A DNA stretch of 64,000 nucleotides from contig OZ220472.1 of assembly GCA_965115995.1 (NCBI GenBank), positions 2,480,001 to 2,544,000 on the forward strand, given 5' to 3'. Origin of the DNA: Poriferisodalis sp026713105 (lineage in GTDB: Bacteria > Actinomycetota > Acidimicrobiia > Acidimicrobiales > Poriferisodalaceae). The notes beneath the pieces were generated by a model. The model saw only the letters and a list, made by a program, of their open reading frames with translations. It was not told where the DNA came from and did not search any database. This document shows positions 8,025-17,483 of this stretch, one piece after another. The stretch's first letter is position 1, and each line of letters begins with the position of its first letter. The translations under genes and the position numbers were made by a program.

Positions 8025-9257
8025 ATGACTCTGCAAGACGTGGGCAGTCCTGAGACTGCCCCCGACGACGGCATCGAAGACGGCGGTTTCGACCGGCGAT
8101 CGTTCCTCAAGGCCGGGCTCGGCGTAGCCGGGTTCGCTGCAGCCACGACGCTGCTCAACGCCTGCACCTCTGACGACGGGGACACCGCAGCGACGACATC
8201 GGAAGGTCCCGCCGGCACCGACGCACCCGCCACATCGGTTGCGCTCACCCAGGACGGGCCCGAGATCGAGTGGGACATGGCAACGAGCTGGCCCGCAGCG
8301 CTGGTCACCTTGTTCGGCTCGGCCAATTTCTTCGCTGAGCAGGTGAGCCGGCTCACCGGCGGCAAATTCAAGATCAATCCTCGACCGGCTGGCGAGATCG
8401 TGGGCGGCCTCGAAGTTCTGCCCACCGTGCGTGACGTCGGCGTGCAGGCCGGCCACACGGCGTCGTACTACTACGTGGGTCTCAGCCCCGTGCAGCAGTT
8501 CGGCACCGCTGTCCCGTTCGGGCTGACGCAGCGTCAGCAGAACGCCTGGCTGTACAAGGGCGGCGGCCTCGACATGCTCAACGAGTTCTACGCCGAGGAG
8601 CATGGGGTGATCGCCTTCCCCGCCGGCGGTACGGGCTGCCAGATGGGCGGCTGGTTCACCAAGGAGCTGAATTCAGTCAGTGACCTGCAGGGTCTGAAGA
8701 TGCGCATTCCCGGTCTTGCGGGACGTGTCCTCGAGAGCTTGGGCGGCGAGCAGGTCACCCTGGCAGGCGGCGAGATCCTGCCTGCGATCCAGCAGGGTGC
8801 GATCGACGGCGCCGAGTTCGTGGGACCCACCGACGACCTCATTCTGGGTCTCGACCAGTTCGCCGGCGAGCTGTTCTACTACCACCCCGGTTGGTGGGAG
8901 CCCGGCACGGCGGTGGAGGTGCAGTTCCCGCTGTCGCTGTGGAACGACCTGCCTGCGGAGTATCAGGCTGCCATCGAGATCGCTGCGGCGTCAGCCAACA
9001 TCAACACGATCGCCGACTACGACGTGCGCAACCAGGCGGACCTGCAGCGGGTGAAGGAATTCGCCAGCATTCGGGAGTTCCCGGCCGAGCTGATGGCGGC
9101 ATTCAAGGAAGAAACCGAGAATGTGTTGGATGCGGTGGCGACGGACGATGCTCGCTTCGCCGCCATCTTGGCGCCGTGGCGGGAATTCCGTGACGGCATC
9201 GCCGAGTGGCACGGCCTCGCCGAGCGTTCCTTCCTGACGCAGCAGACACAGATCTAG
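8025..9257 (+). CDS. dctP: TRAP transporter substrate-binding protein DctP, Tat lipoprotein
   Basis: A 410-residue extracytoplasmic binding protein. The start ATG follows GGAGG (8012-8016). A twin-arginine signal (DRRSFLK, Arg24-Arg25) leads into a hydrophobic span and a lipobox LLNAC with Cys47, so it is probably Tat-exported and lipid-anchored. The body has DctP features including the LQGLKMRIPG segment, whose Arg usually grips the substrate carboxylate, and YYHPGWWEPGT. The latter recalls alpha-keto-acid/lactate binders of the TakP kind. It lies downstream of dctQM instead of upstream, the reverse of the common order. A 2-oxo or 2-hydroxy monocarboxylate is a reasonable substrate guess. 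Confidence 0.9.
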   Translation: MTLQDVGSPETAPDDGIEDGGFDRRSFLKAGLGVAGFAAATTLLNACTSDDGDTAATTSEGPAGTDAPATSVALTQDGPEIEWDMATSWPAALVTLFGSANFFAEQVSRLTGGKFKINPRPAGEIVGGLEVLPTVRDVGVQAGHTASYYYVGLSPVQQFGTAVPFGLTQRQQNAWLYKGGGLDMLNEFYAEEHGVIAFPAGGTGCQMGGWFTKELNSVSDLQGLKMRIPGLAGRVLESLGGEQVTLAGGEILPAIQQGAIDGAEFVGPTDDLILGLDQFAGELFYYHPGWWEPGTAVEVQFPLSLWNDLPAEYQAAIEIAAASANINTIADYDVRNQADLQRVKEFASIREFPAELMAAFKEETENVLDAVATDDARFAAILAPWREFRDGIAEWHGLAERSFLTQQTQI

Positions 9258-9297
9258 CCGCCTGGTTCGACAGGCGTCGCTGGCTGGCGTGTCTCGT

Positions 9298-9321
9298 CGG
9301 CGTCGTTACGCGACGACGCCG
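9298..9321 (+). terminator. Hairpin downstream of dctP
   Basis: CGGCGTCGT (9298-9306) pairs perfectly with ACGACGCCG (9313-9321) around a TACGCG loop, 40 bp after the dctP stop. There is no clear T run on the plus strand. It probably marks the end of the TRAP transcript and separates it from the following oxidoreductase gene. Confidence 0.45.
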
Positions 9322-9378
9322 GGCGGGCACCTTATTATGCGTGAGGTGGTCTTGTCGGGCTGCGCGTAGTGTGCCGCT

Positions 9379-10308
9379 GTGCATCCGTTCAGATTCGGTG
9401 TCCAGTACGGCAAGCCCGAGAGCCCGGCCGCGTTCCGCGAGATGGCCCGCAAGGTAGAGGACCTGGGCTATTCGTCCTTGTTCTGTCACGACCATTTCTG
9501 GGACAGCTGGTCGCCGATCGTGCATCCCGCGGTCGCGGCGGAAATCACCACGACGTTGCGAGTCGGCACGCTGGTGTATGCGGCCGACTACCGGCACCCC
9601 GCCGTGCTGGCGAAGGATTTCGCCACTTTGGATCTGCTGGCCGAGGGCCGCACCGAGTTCGGCATCGGCGCCGGCTGGCTGACCGAGGACTACACCCAGG
9701 CAGGCATACCGCTCGACCGGCCCGGGGTGCGCATCGACCGCATGATCGAGGCCTTGGAGGTCATCAAGGGACTGTGGAGCGGCGAGCCGCTGCACTACGA
9801 CGGCGAGCACTACCAGATCTCCGGCATGGTCGGACGGCCGCTGCCGTATGCACCGGGCGGGCCGCCGGTCATCATCGGGGGCGGCGGCCGTCGGGTGTTG
9901 ACCGAGGCCGCGCGCTTGGCCGACATCATCGGCCTGAACCCGAATCTGAGCTCGGGCACCGTGGGCCCCGATGCGGCGCGCAGCTCAGTGGCGGCCAAGT
10001 TCGCAGAGCGACGCCAGTGGATTGCAGACGCTGCCGGCGACCGATTCAGCGACATCGAGATCCAGCTCAATACGTTCATGGCATTGGTGACCGACGACGC
10101 CGACAGCATCCTCGCTGAGTTCGCACCGGGTTTCGGGCTGACGGCTGAGGAGGCGCGCGAGGTGCCGCTGGTGCTGGCCGGCACGGTCGACGACATCTGC
10201 GAGCAGCTGCATCACCACCGTGAGGCGTACGGCGCCAGCTACATCGTGATCCACGACCCCGAGGTCGACGCGATGGCGCCGGTTGTGGAGCGGCTGACAG
10301 GCACCTGA
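9379..10308 (+). CDS. LLM-class F420-dependent oxidoreductase (TIGR03621-like)
   Basis: A 309-residue luciferase-like TIM-barrel protein. Features include the early FGVQYG strand, the GVRIDRMIEALEVIKGLW helix, and the glycine-rich PPVIIGGGGRR segment that binds the flavin/F420 phosphate in this class. The overall pattern matches the MSMEG_2516-like F420 family as I remember it. Members use reduced or oxidised deazaflavin F420 to act on varied small molecules. The start is GTG 9379. It is on the same strand as the TRAP operon but separated by a hairpin, so joint expression is uncertain. Substrate unknown. Confidence 0.85.
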   Translation: MHPFRFGVQYGKPESPAAFREMARKVEDLGYSSLFCHDHFWDSWSPIVHPAVAAEITTTLRVGTLVYAADYRHPAVLAKDFATLDLLAEGRTEFGIGAGWLTEDYTQAGIPLDRPGVRIDRMIEALEVIKGLWSGEPLHYDGEHYQISGMVGRPLPYAPGGPPVIIGGGGRRVLTEAARLADIIGLNPNLSSGTVGPDAARSSVAAKFAERRQWIADAAGDRFSDIEIQLNTFMALVTDDADSILAEFAPGFGLTAEEAREVPLVLAGTVDDICEQLHHHREAYGASYIVIHDPEVDAMAPVVERLTGT

Positions 10309-10380
10309 GCCGACACGCAAACGCCGAGCGTGTGAGCGCCGGCACTGTTGCTGTCACACCCCTGACGTAAGTTCGCTGGG

Positions 10381-13300
10381 GTGCAGCAGCTCTCCTTTCG
10401 ACTCGTCGGTTTTGGACAGCCGGCATGCGACGAACTTGCGGGCGTCGTGCGCGACGCCAAGGCCGATGATCCGTTCTCGCCGGTCACGGTCGTGGTTCGC
10501 AGCAACTACGAGGGAGTCGCTCTGCGCCGGGAGCTCACGCGGCGGGGCGAGCTGACAGGTCCGCAACAAACCCGCCGCGGGCTTGTCGCCATCGAGTTCT
10601 CGACTTTGCAGCGATTGGCCGACGAGCTGGGCTCGGCCGAGTTACGCGAACAAGGGCGCCGGCCAGTCAACGAGCTCGTCATTGCTGCGTCGATTCGCCA
10701 AGAGCTGGCCGTTGCTCCAGGCATCTTCGCGGACATCGCCGATCACGCGGCCACTGAGGCTTCGCTGACACAGGCATTCATCGAGGTGCGCGCGCTTCGC
10801 AGCGATCAGCGAGATCGGCTCGCTGAATCCCACTCGGCGCGAGTGCGCGAGGTGGCCGGTCTCGTCCGGCGGGTTTCTCGACGATTGGAAGCACAGCGCT
10901 ACTACGACTCCAGCAGCCTGCTCGAACACGTCGTCGGCCGTCTGGGAAGCCTCACCGACGCCGACGCGGAGCAGTTGCAGCATCGGCTCGGTCGCATCGT
11001 GCTGCACCTGCCGCGAGCCCTCCCACCGAACCAGATCCGCTTCGTGCGGGCGCTCGCCCGCACCACCGAAGTCGTCGTGCACCTCGGCGTCACCGGCAAT
11101 CGGGAGGCGGATCGCCCGGCACAGGAGCTTCGCGCAGCCTTGATCGCGCACGACACCGCCGCAATGACCTCCGAGCTCGTCACCGAGGCCGGAACCGACG
11201 AGGCCACCGCCGACTGCGTCATCAGCGTCACCGACCCCGACGAGGAGGTGCGCACAGTGGTGCGCTCGGTGCTCGAGGACCTCGGCGACGGAATACCGGC
11301 TCACGAGATCGCCATCCTCATTCCTTCCCGCGATCCGTATGCCCGGTCGTTGGCCGACCAGCTCGATGTGGCGGGCATCGCGTGGAACGGCGACGCCGCC
11401 CAGTCGCTCTCGGAGTCCGTCGTCGGGCGCTTCGTATTGAGCCTGATGCGGCTGGTCGCCGATCAACGGATGCGACGCGCCGATGTCATGTCGATGCTGG
11501 CCGAGGCTCCGGTGCGGAGACCCTTCGGGGCGGCGAGAGGCACACTCAGCTGTGTTTCGATTCCGGCGGCCGCCTGGGAGCGTCTGGCTCGGGCCGCCAA
11601 TGTCATAGAGGCCTCCGACTGGGTCCCGTCAGGGAGCCAGAGCGCCCGATCTGGCGATCCGGCCACGCGGCTCGGCCGCTTCATGCTCTCGCTCGATTCG
11701 CAGATCGCCGCCGAGGATTCCGACCCTGAAGCCAGCGAAGCCCGGCTCACCCGCCTCCGAGCCGACCGTGAGCGCTGCGGCGACTTGGCCGAGTTCATTC
11801 TTGAGCTGTCCCAGCGCATCAAGCGCGCCGCTTCGCTGCGCAGCTGGGACGATCTCTCGACGTGGCTGCGCAAGCAGGTGACCGACTTCTTGGGTCGCAC
11901 CACCGACGACGACTGGACCCCGGCCGCCGCCGCAGCACAGATCAGCACCCGCAGCGTCGCGGACGTTGATGGTGGCGACCTCGACCGGCCGCGAGACGCT
12001 GGACTCAACGACAGCGAGGTGCGCTGGAATGTCGAGCGCACCGCCGCCCAGCGAATCGACAGCATCCTGGAAGGGCTCAGCACCCTCAGCGCAATCGAAG
12101 CGGTCGCCGATGCGTCGTTGCTGCTGCGCACGCTGCAGTCGCAGCTGTCCACTCCGCATGGACTGAGCGGCCGGATCGGCGCAGGAGTGTTCGTCGGCAG
12201 GGTCGGCAGCCACGCCGCCGTCCCACGACAGCGGTTGTACGTACTCGGCTTGGCCGAGGGCATATACCCGACCCGGCAGCTTCCCGACAGCCTCATCGGC
12301 GACGCCGATCGGCATCAAGGGGCGCTGACCCGCCGCTCGGAGCGCACCGATGCTCAGCATCGAGATCTGCTGGCGGCGCTGGCGTGCTGCACCGGTCGCA
12401 GCACCGTCACCATCCCACGGGGCGATCTGCGCCGCAATGCAGAGAATGTGCCCTCGCGCTGGTTGTTGCCGACGGTTCGCCGGCTTGCCGCTCCAGCACG
12501 AGACGCCAGCGACGATTTCTCAGGCGGCTACCTCGATGCAGACAACCTGACATCGGCGGCAGCATCGGGATCGATTGCCGGCCTGGGCGTCAGCCATTCG
12601 TTCTTGAGCGGGTTACTGCACGCCCGATTTCCTGCAACCGAAGCCGAGTACGACAGCCGAGACCTGCTCACCGCGGCCGCCACCCGCGACGGGCGCAGCC
12701 ATTGGCTGTTCGCTGGCAATGCCGAGCCCGCATTCGCACGCGGCGTCGCGCTGTGGCGAGGGCGCCACAGCCGTCGATTCACTCGATTCGACGGCAACCT
12801 CAGCGACGTCGTCGACGCAGGCGACAGCTTCAGCCAAACCTTGTCGGCCAGCCGCCTCGAGACGTGGGCTACGTGTCCGCGCAAGTACCTGTTCTCGTAC
12901 TTGCTCGGCATTGACGAGGTCGTCGAGCCGGAGTCGGTCGTTCGTCTCAGTCCCATCGACCGGGGCCGGCTCATCCACGAGTCACTCGACGAACTGCTGC
13001 GCGAGTTGATCGATGCAGCCCCAGAGCTCGACGACCTGCCCGGTGCCGGTCACATCTACAGCAGCACCGAACGCGACCGGCTCTCCGAGATCGGCGCGGC
13101 AAAGGCCGCAGAGCTCGAAGCGGCCGGCGCCACCGGTTTTCCGTTGCTGTGGAGCTTTGATCGCGAAACGGTGCTCGCCGACCTCGTCGAGGTGCTGGGG
13201 CGCGACGAGCAGCGCGCTGGCACCCCTCATGCCGCGGCACGGGGCAAAGTCGTCGCTTCGGAGCACCGCTTCGGCCTCGGGCCGTCCTCCCACGATGATG

Positions 13301-13914
13301 GCGCGGCGGCCGCCGTGCCTTACGACCTTGAGCCAGGACGCGTGCTGCAGTTTCGTGGCGCTATCGACCGGGTCGAACTCATCAGCGACAGCACGGCAGA
13401 CGCTTTGTCGGATGAACACGGCCGCTTGGTGGTCATCGACTACAAGTCGGGCTCGGAATCGCCCTTTGTGGGCATCCGCGTGCCATCCGAACGCGCCAGC
13501 CGGGCAGACGACCCCACGCTGCGCGGCACCAAGCTGCAGTTCGGCATCTACGCGCTCGCAGCGGCCCACCACTTCGCACCCGGCACTGCGGTGAGCGAAG
13601 CGGTGCACCAAGCCGCCTACTGGTTTGTATCGGCACGCGCCGGCTGGGCCTGGGTGTCGCGCCGGATGGATCCGCAGTACTTCGAACGGTTCAACGAAGT
13701 AGTGAGATCCATCACCCACGGCATCGACTCGGGCGTCTTCGTCGGCTTTGTGCGCCCAGGCGATGACCGGGCGGGCTTTACGCCCTGCCCGTACTGCAAT
13801 CCCGACGGAATCGGCACCGCAGATATCTCGAGGCAGTGGCAGCGCAAGCGAGCCGACGCGGAGCTGGCCGGCTTCGCCGGCCTGGCCGAGGGCTACGGGA
13901 GTGACGACGAGTGA
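10381..13914 (+). CDS. addB: AddB-like subunit of a RecBCD-type helicase-nuclease (PD-(D/E)XK)
   Basis: An 1177-residue protein that starts at GTG 10381 and is coupled by a GTGA overlap to the AddA-like gene. The carboxy-terminal nuclease domain is clear: Cys832 in WATCPRKYLF, the catalytic strand VVIDYKSG with Asp1020 and Lys1022, a GTKLQFGIYALAAA helix, and CPYC (Cys1136, Cys1139). The amino-terminal half has the AddB helicase-like layout, but I see no Walker A motif, so it probably does not hydrolyse ATP. Only three of the four iron-sulfur cysteines of AddB are visible. With AddA it should resect double-strand breaks for RecA loading. AdnA of mycobacteria is the alternative name. Confidence 0.85.
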   Translation: MQQLSFRLVGFGQPACDELAGVVRDAKADDPFSPVTVVVRSNYEGVALRRELTRRGELTGPQQTRRGLVAIEFSTLQRLADELGSAELREQGRRPVNELVIAASIRQELAVAPGIFADIADHAATEASLTQAFIEVRALRSDQRDRLAESHSARVREVAGLVRRVSRRLEAQRYYDSSSLLEHVVGRLGSLTDADAEQLQHRLGRIVLHLPRALPPNQIRFVRALARTTEVVVHLGVTGNREADRPAQELRAALIAHDTAAMTSELVTEAGTDEATADCVISVTDPDEEVRTVVRSVLEDLGDGIPAHEIAILIPSRDPYARSLADQLDVAGIAWNGDAAQSLSESVVGRFVLSLMRLVADQRMRRADVMSMLAEAPVRRPFGAARGTLSCVSIPAAAWERLARAANVIEASDWVPSGSQSARSGDPATRLGRFMLSLDSQIAAEDSDPEASEARLTRLRADRERCGDLAEFILELSQRIKRAASLRSWDDLSTWLRKQVTDFLGRTTDDDWTPAAAAAQISTRSVADVDGGDLDRPRDAGLNDSEVRWNVERTAAQRIDSILEGLSTLSAIEAVADASLLLRTLQSQLSTPHGLSGRIGAGVFVGRVGSHAAVPRQRLYVLGLAEGIYPTRQLPDSLIGDADRHQGALTRRSERTDAQHRDLLAALACCTGRSTVTIPRGDLRRNAENVPSRWLLPTVRRLAAPARDASDDFSGGYLDADNLTSAAASGSIAGLGVSHSFLSGLLHARFPATEAEYDSRDLLTAAATRDGRSHWLFAGNAEPAFARGVALWRGRHSRRFTRFDGNLSDVVDAGDSFSQTLSASRLETWATCPRKYLFSYLLGIDEVVEPESVVRLSPIDRGRLIHESLDELLRELIDAAPELDDLPGAGHIYSSTERDRLSEIGAAKAAELEAAGATGFPLLWSFDRETVLADLVEVLGRDEQRAGTPHAAARGKVVASEHRFGLGPSSHDDGAAAAVPYDLEPGRVLQFRGAIDRVELISDSTADALSDEHGRLVVIDYKSGSESPFVGIRVPSERASRADDPTLRGTKLQFGIYALAAAHHFAPGTAVSEAVHQAAYWFVSARAGWAWVSRRMDPQYFERFNEVVRSITHGIDSGVFVGFVRPGDDRAGFTPCPYCNPDGIGTADISRQWQRKRADAELAGFAGLAEGYGSDDE

Positions 13915-16900
13915 TGCTGGGAGACCAAGCCGAGCGCGATCTGATCGCCACCGAATCGGGTCGGCTGCTCTTTGTCGAAGCCGGCGCGGGCACCGGCAAG
14001 ACCACGGTGCTCGTGGATCGGATCGTGTCGATGGTGACGGGCGCAGGCAGCTTCGACCCGGTGCCGATGTCCTCTATCGCTGCCATCACCTTCACCGACA
14101 AGGCCGCTGCCGAGCTCCGCAACCGCGTGAGGGCCGAGCTGAACAAGGCGCTGCAGACCGCGTCGAGTGCCGACCGCGATCTGGTGCTCACCGCACTGGG
14201 CGAGCTGGACGGTGCCGCGGTGGGCACCCTTCACAGCTTCGCTCGCCGCATTCTGGCTGAGCATCCGGTGGAGGCGGGGCTGCCTCCGTCAATCGAGACG
14301 CTCGACGAGATCGCTTCGGAGGTGGCGTTCGACGAGCGCTGGGACATGTTCCTTTCCGAACTGCTGTCCGACGAGTTGATGCGCTGGCCGATCGGCATGC
14401 TCGACGCTGTCGGCGTCAACCCGTCGCATCTTCGCGACCTCGCCCGAGCGCTCAACGCCAACTCTGACCGGCTCGACTGGCCCGCTCATGTGCCCGAGAG
14501 TGCCTCGCTCGGCCTGACACACATCGAGCGCGTCGCGACGCAACTGCTCAGTCGTCGCGACGAGTGCACCAATGCCAGCACCTGCAAGCTGTACGCGTCG
14601 TTCGCCCCGGTCAGCGCCCTGCTCGACCGCTTTGCGAACACCCGCAATGACCGCGAGCGCCTGCGGGAGCTGATGAACGCGAAGATCCCCAAGGTTCGCA
14701 ACAAGGGGAACAAGCGCGACTGGCGAGACATTGCGGGCGTTCGAGATGACTTCGCCAGGCTGTCCGACGAGATCGCCCGCGCCGTGGCTTCGGTGGTGTC
14801 TGAAGCGCTGGCGCAGGTCACCGAACGGCTCCGTGTCTTCACCATCGAAGGCGTCATGCATCGTCGACGCGCCGGCAGCTTGGAGTTCCATGATCTGCTC
14901 ACCCAGGCGCGCTGGTTGCTGCGTGACAGTCCCGCGTCCGCGCAGGTTCGTGCATCACTGGCCGCCCAGTACCAACGGCTGCTGCTCGACGAATTCCAGG
15001 ACACCGACCCCATTCAGATTGAGCTGGCGCAACTCATTGCGTTTCCCGACGGTGTCGACGCCGCTTCGGCGCAGCCTGAGCGGCTCTTCTTCGTCGGCGA
15101 CCCGAAGCAGTCGATCTACCGATTTCGTCGAGCCGACATCGCGCAGTACAGAGCCGCCCAACAGAGGCTGGGCGAAAAACTCGGGTTGGTGCTCACCCTG
15201 AGCACCAACTTCCGCACACTGCCCGGCATCGTCGACTGGGTCAACGAGGTCTTCGGCAGCCTCATCACCGAGGTGACCGCCCTCCAGCCCCCCTACCGCC
15301 CGCTGACAGCGGGACGGCAGCTGCCTGACGCCGTCCGAACGGCGACGGATGGTGAGCGCGCCGGCACCCGAATGCAACGTCACGCGGGGCCTCGGGTCAG
15401 CGTCTTGGGGCTCCCCCCGCATCCCCGCAAGACGCCGATCAGCGTGGTGCGCGACGCGGAATCCGAGGATGTAGCGGGCGCGATCACCGCGATGTTGAAC
15501 GAACGCTGGATGGTGATCGACCCGAACTCCGGCGAGGCACGACCTGCCCGTCCCAGTGATGTCGCCGTGCTCATCCCCAAACGAACAGGCCTGTCGCAGC
15601 TCGAAGACGCGCTCGCCGACGCCGACATCTCATACCGGCTCGAGGCCGCTTCATTCGTCTGGCGCACGCAGATGGTGCGCGATCTCATGATGTGCCTGCG
15701 AGCAGTGTCGGACCCCACCGATGCACTGGCGGTAGCCAGCGCGCTGCGGACGCCTGTGTACGGCTGCGGAGACGATGACCTGTACGTCCACCGGGCACAA
15801 CACCACGGCTCATGGAGCTACACCGATCCACGGTTGAGCGGCGCGGAGCCCACACCCGCAGTCGAAGCGCTCAAGCATCTGCTGTCGTTGCATCAGCGCA
15901 GCGCCACCCTGGGTCCGGCTGCGGTCATCGACGCGCTCGTGCGGGAGCGGCGGCTGTATGAGCAGGTGGCCGCTCGGAGGCGGCCGCGTGACGGCTGGCG
16001 GCAGATTCGGTACCTCGTCGACCAAGCACGGGCGTGGTCGGACAGCCAGCACGGCGGCTTGCGCGGCTTCCTGGCATGGGCCAAGGGGCAGGCTTCGGAG
16101 AACTCGCGCACCACCGAATCGATCCTGCCCGAGTCCGACGACGAGGCGGTGCGCGTGATGACGATTCACGCCGCCAAGGGCCTCGAGTTCCCGATCGTCA
16201 TCGTCGCCGGCTTGCAAGACAGACCCCGCAGGCGAGCGGGCGTGCAGGTGATCATCCCGAGCGACTGTTCTCCGCCCGAGATCCGCCTGCGCGGCGATGT
16301 GAGTTCGCTTCGCTTCGATGAGCGCAATGAAGACGAGGTTGTGGCGCTCCACTACGAACGCCTGCGCCTGCTGTATGTGGCCTGCACGAGGGCCCGCGAC
16401 CACCTGATCGTCTCGGTGCACCGCAACGAACCGCCCCAGCGATCCAGCGGGGAGCACAACCTCGAGAGCGGCGAACTGCTGAGCACGGCGCTGCGCTTCT
16501 CTGGCAGCACCGCTGAGGGCGAGCCGGACGGCGGTTTCATATGGCGACTGGACGACTTTCGTTCCGATGGCACGCGGCCAGTTGACGACGAGGGCGGCGG
16601 TGCGGGCAGCGATGCTGCAGTCATCGAGGCAAGTGCAGGTCCGACCGCGATATTCGCCAGCCGCGACGAATGGCTGCAACGGCATGCGGATGCGGTCGCG
16701 GCAAGCAGAACGGTGTCCCATCTCAGTGCTTCGGCGCTCGCCAAGCACCATGCCCCCTCCGCCAAGGCCAACGGCAGCGCGCGCGGTGCAGATGTCGAGG
16801 CATCGCTGGATGCAGCGGGGATGTCCAAGGACGACGTCATCACCGATACCGGCGCCGATGCCGCCGATGCAGGCAGCGCGGGCGGCTTCGGCACCGGAGC

Positions 16901-17483
16901 GGAGCCTCTGGTTCGCCGGGGTCGTTACGGCACGGCGCTGGGAAGCGCAGTGCACGCGGTGCTGCAGAGCATCGACATTGCCGACACCCCGTCACACAAC
17001 CGCACAGCGCTGCGGGAGCTCGCGGAAGTCTGCGCACGCGACCACGGTCTGTCCGGGTACACGGGCGAGATCACGCGCCGCGTGGAAAGTGCCCTTGCAA
17101 GCAGCACCGTGGCCGAAGCTGGCCGCGGACGTCACTGGCAGGAGGTGTTCGTCACTGCGCCGCTCGATGACGGGCTCGTGCTTGAAGGCTTCATCGACCT
17201 GCTGTACGAGACATCAAGTGGTCGCCTGGTGATAGTCGATTTCAAGACCGATGCCATCGCTGACAGCGGTGCCATCGAGCAGAAGACCGCCTACTACCGC
17301 CTGCAGGGCGCTGCCTATGCCTGGTGCGCGCAGCAGGCCACCGGCATGGAGGTGGAACGAATCGTGTTCCAGTTCCTGACTCGTGATGGTGTGACCGAAG
17401 GCGTGATCGAAGGCGACGATCTCGCCCAGGCGCTCGACGAGGTGGCTGCTGCCGCTCAGAGCGCGCGGGGTGGGGGCTGGTAG
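13911..17483 (+). CDS. addA: AddA-like UvrD helicase-nuclease subunit
   Basis: A 1190-residue superfamily 1A helicase with nuclease tail. The Walker A motif GAGTGKT is at residues 25-31, Walker B with DEFQDTD at 360-366, helicase motif III-IV region VGDPKQSIYRFRRAD, and motif V/VI region TIHAAKGLEFPIVIVAGL from 751. The nuclease domain ends the protein (GTALGSAVHAVLQ; IVDFKTD with Asp1110 and Lys1112; QGAAYAW). Length and order match AddA. It is the ATP-driven motor of the break-processing complex. The start is GTG 13911 overlapping the addB stop; ATG 13914 is equally possible. The last 28 bp overlap the convergent amidase. Confidence 0.92.
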   Translation: MMLGDQAERDLIATESGRLLFVEAGAGTGKTTVLVDRIVSMVTGAGSFDPVPMSSIAAITFTDKAAAELRNRVRAELNKALQTASSADRDLVLTALGELDGAAVGTLHSFARRILAEHPVEAGLPPSIETLDEIASEVAFDERWDMFLSELLSDELMRWPIGMLDAVGVNPSHLRDLARALNANSDRLDWPAHVPESASLGLTHIERVATQLLSRRDECTNASTCKLYASFAPVSALLDRFANTRNDRERLRELMNAKIPKVRNKGNKRDWRDIAGVRDDFARLSDEIARAVASVVSEALAQVTERLRVFTIEGVMHRRRAGSLEFHDLLTQARWLLRDSPASAQVRASLAAQYQRLLLDEFQDTDPIQIELAQLIAFPDGVDAASAQPERLFFVGDPKQSIYRFRRADIAQYRAAQQRLGEKLGLVLTLSTNFRTLPGIVDWVNEVFGSLITEVTALQPPYRPLTAGRQLPDAVRTATDGERAGTRMQRHAGPRVSVLGLPPHPRKTPISVVRDAESEDVAGAITAMLNERWMVIDPNSGEARPARPSDVAVLIPKRTGLSQLEDALADADISYRLEAASFVWRTQMVRDLMMCLRAVSDPTDALAVASALRTPVYGCGDDDLYVHRAQHHGSWSYTDPRLSGAEPTPAVEALKHLLSLHQRSATLGPAAVIDALVRERRLYEQVAARRRPRDGWRQIRYLVDQARAWSDSQHGGLRGFLAWAKGQASENSRTTESILPESDDEAVRVMTIHAAKGLEFPIVIVAGLQDRPRRRAGVQVIIPSDCSPPEIRLRGDVSSLRFDERNEDEVVALHYERLRLLYVACTRARDHLIVSVHRNEPPQRSSGEHNLESGELLSTALRFSGSTAEGEPDGGFIWRLDDFRSDGTRPVDDEGGGAGSDAAVIEASAGPTAIFASRDEWLQRHADAVAASRTVSHLSASALAKHHAPSAKANGSARGADVEASLDAAGMSKDDVITDTGADAADAGSAGGFGTGAEPLVRRGRYGTALGSAVHAVLQSIDIADTPSHNRTALRELAEVCARDHGLSGYTGEITRRVESALASSTVAEAGRGRHWQEVFVTAPLDDGLVLEGFIDLLYETSSGRLVIVDFKTDAIADSGAIEQKTAYYRLQGAAYAWCAQQATGMEVERIVFQFLTRDGVTEGVIEGDDLAQALDEVAAAAQSARGGGW

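Noticed and set aside
10381..17483. Calling the pair AdnA/AdnB
   Set aside because: The first protein lacks a visible P-loop, whereas mycobacterial AdnA and AdnB both have one; order and lengths fit AddB-AddA better. AdnAB remains a naming alternative.
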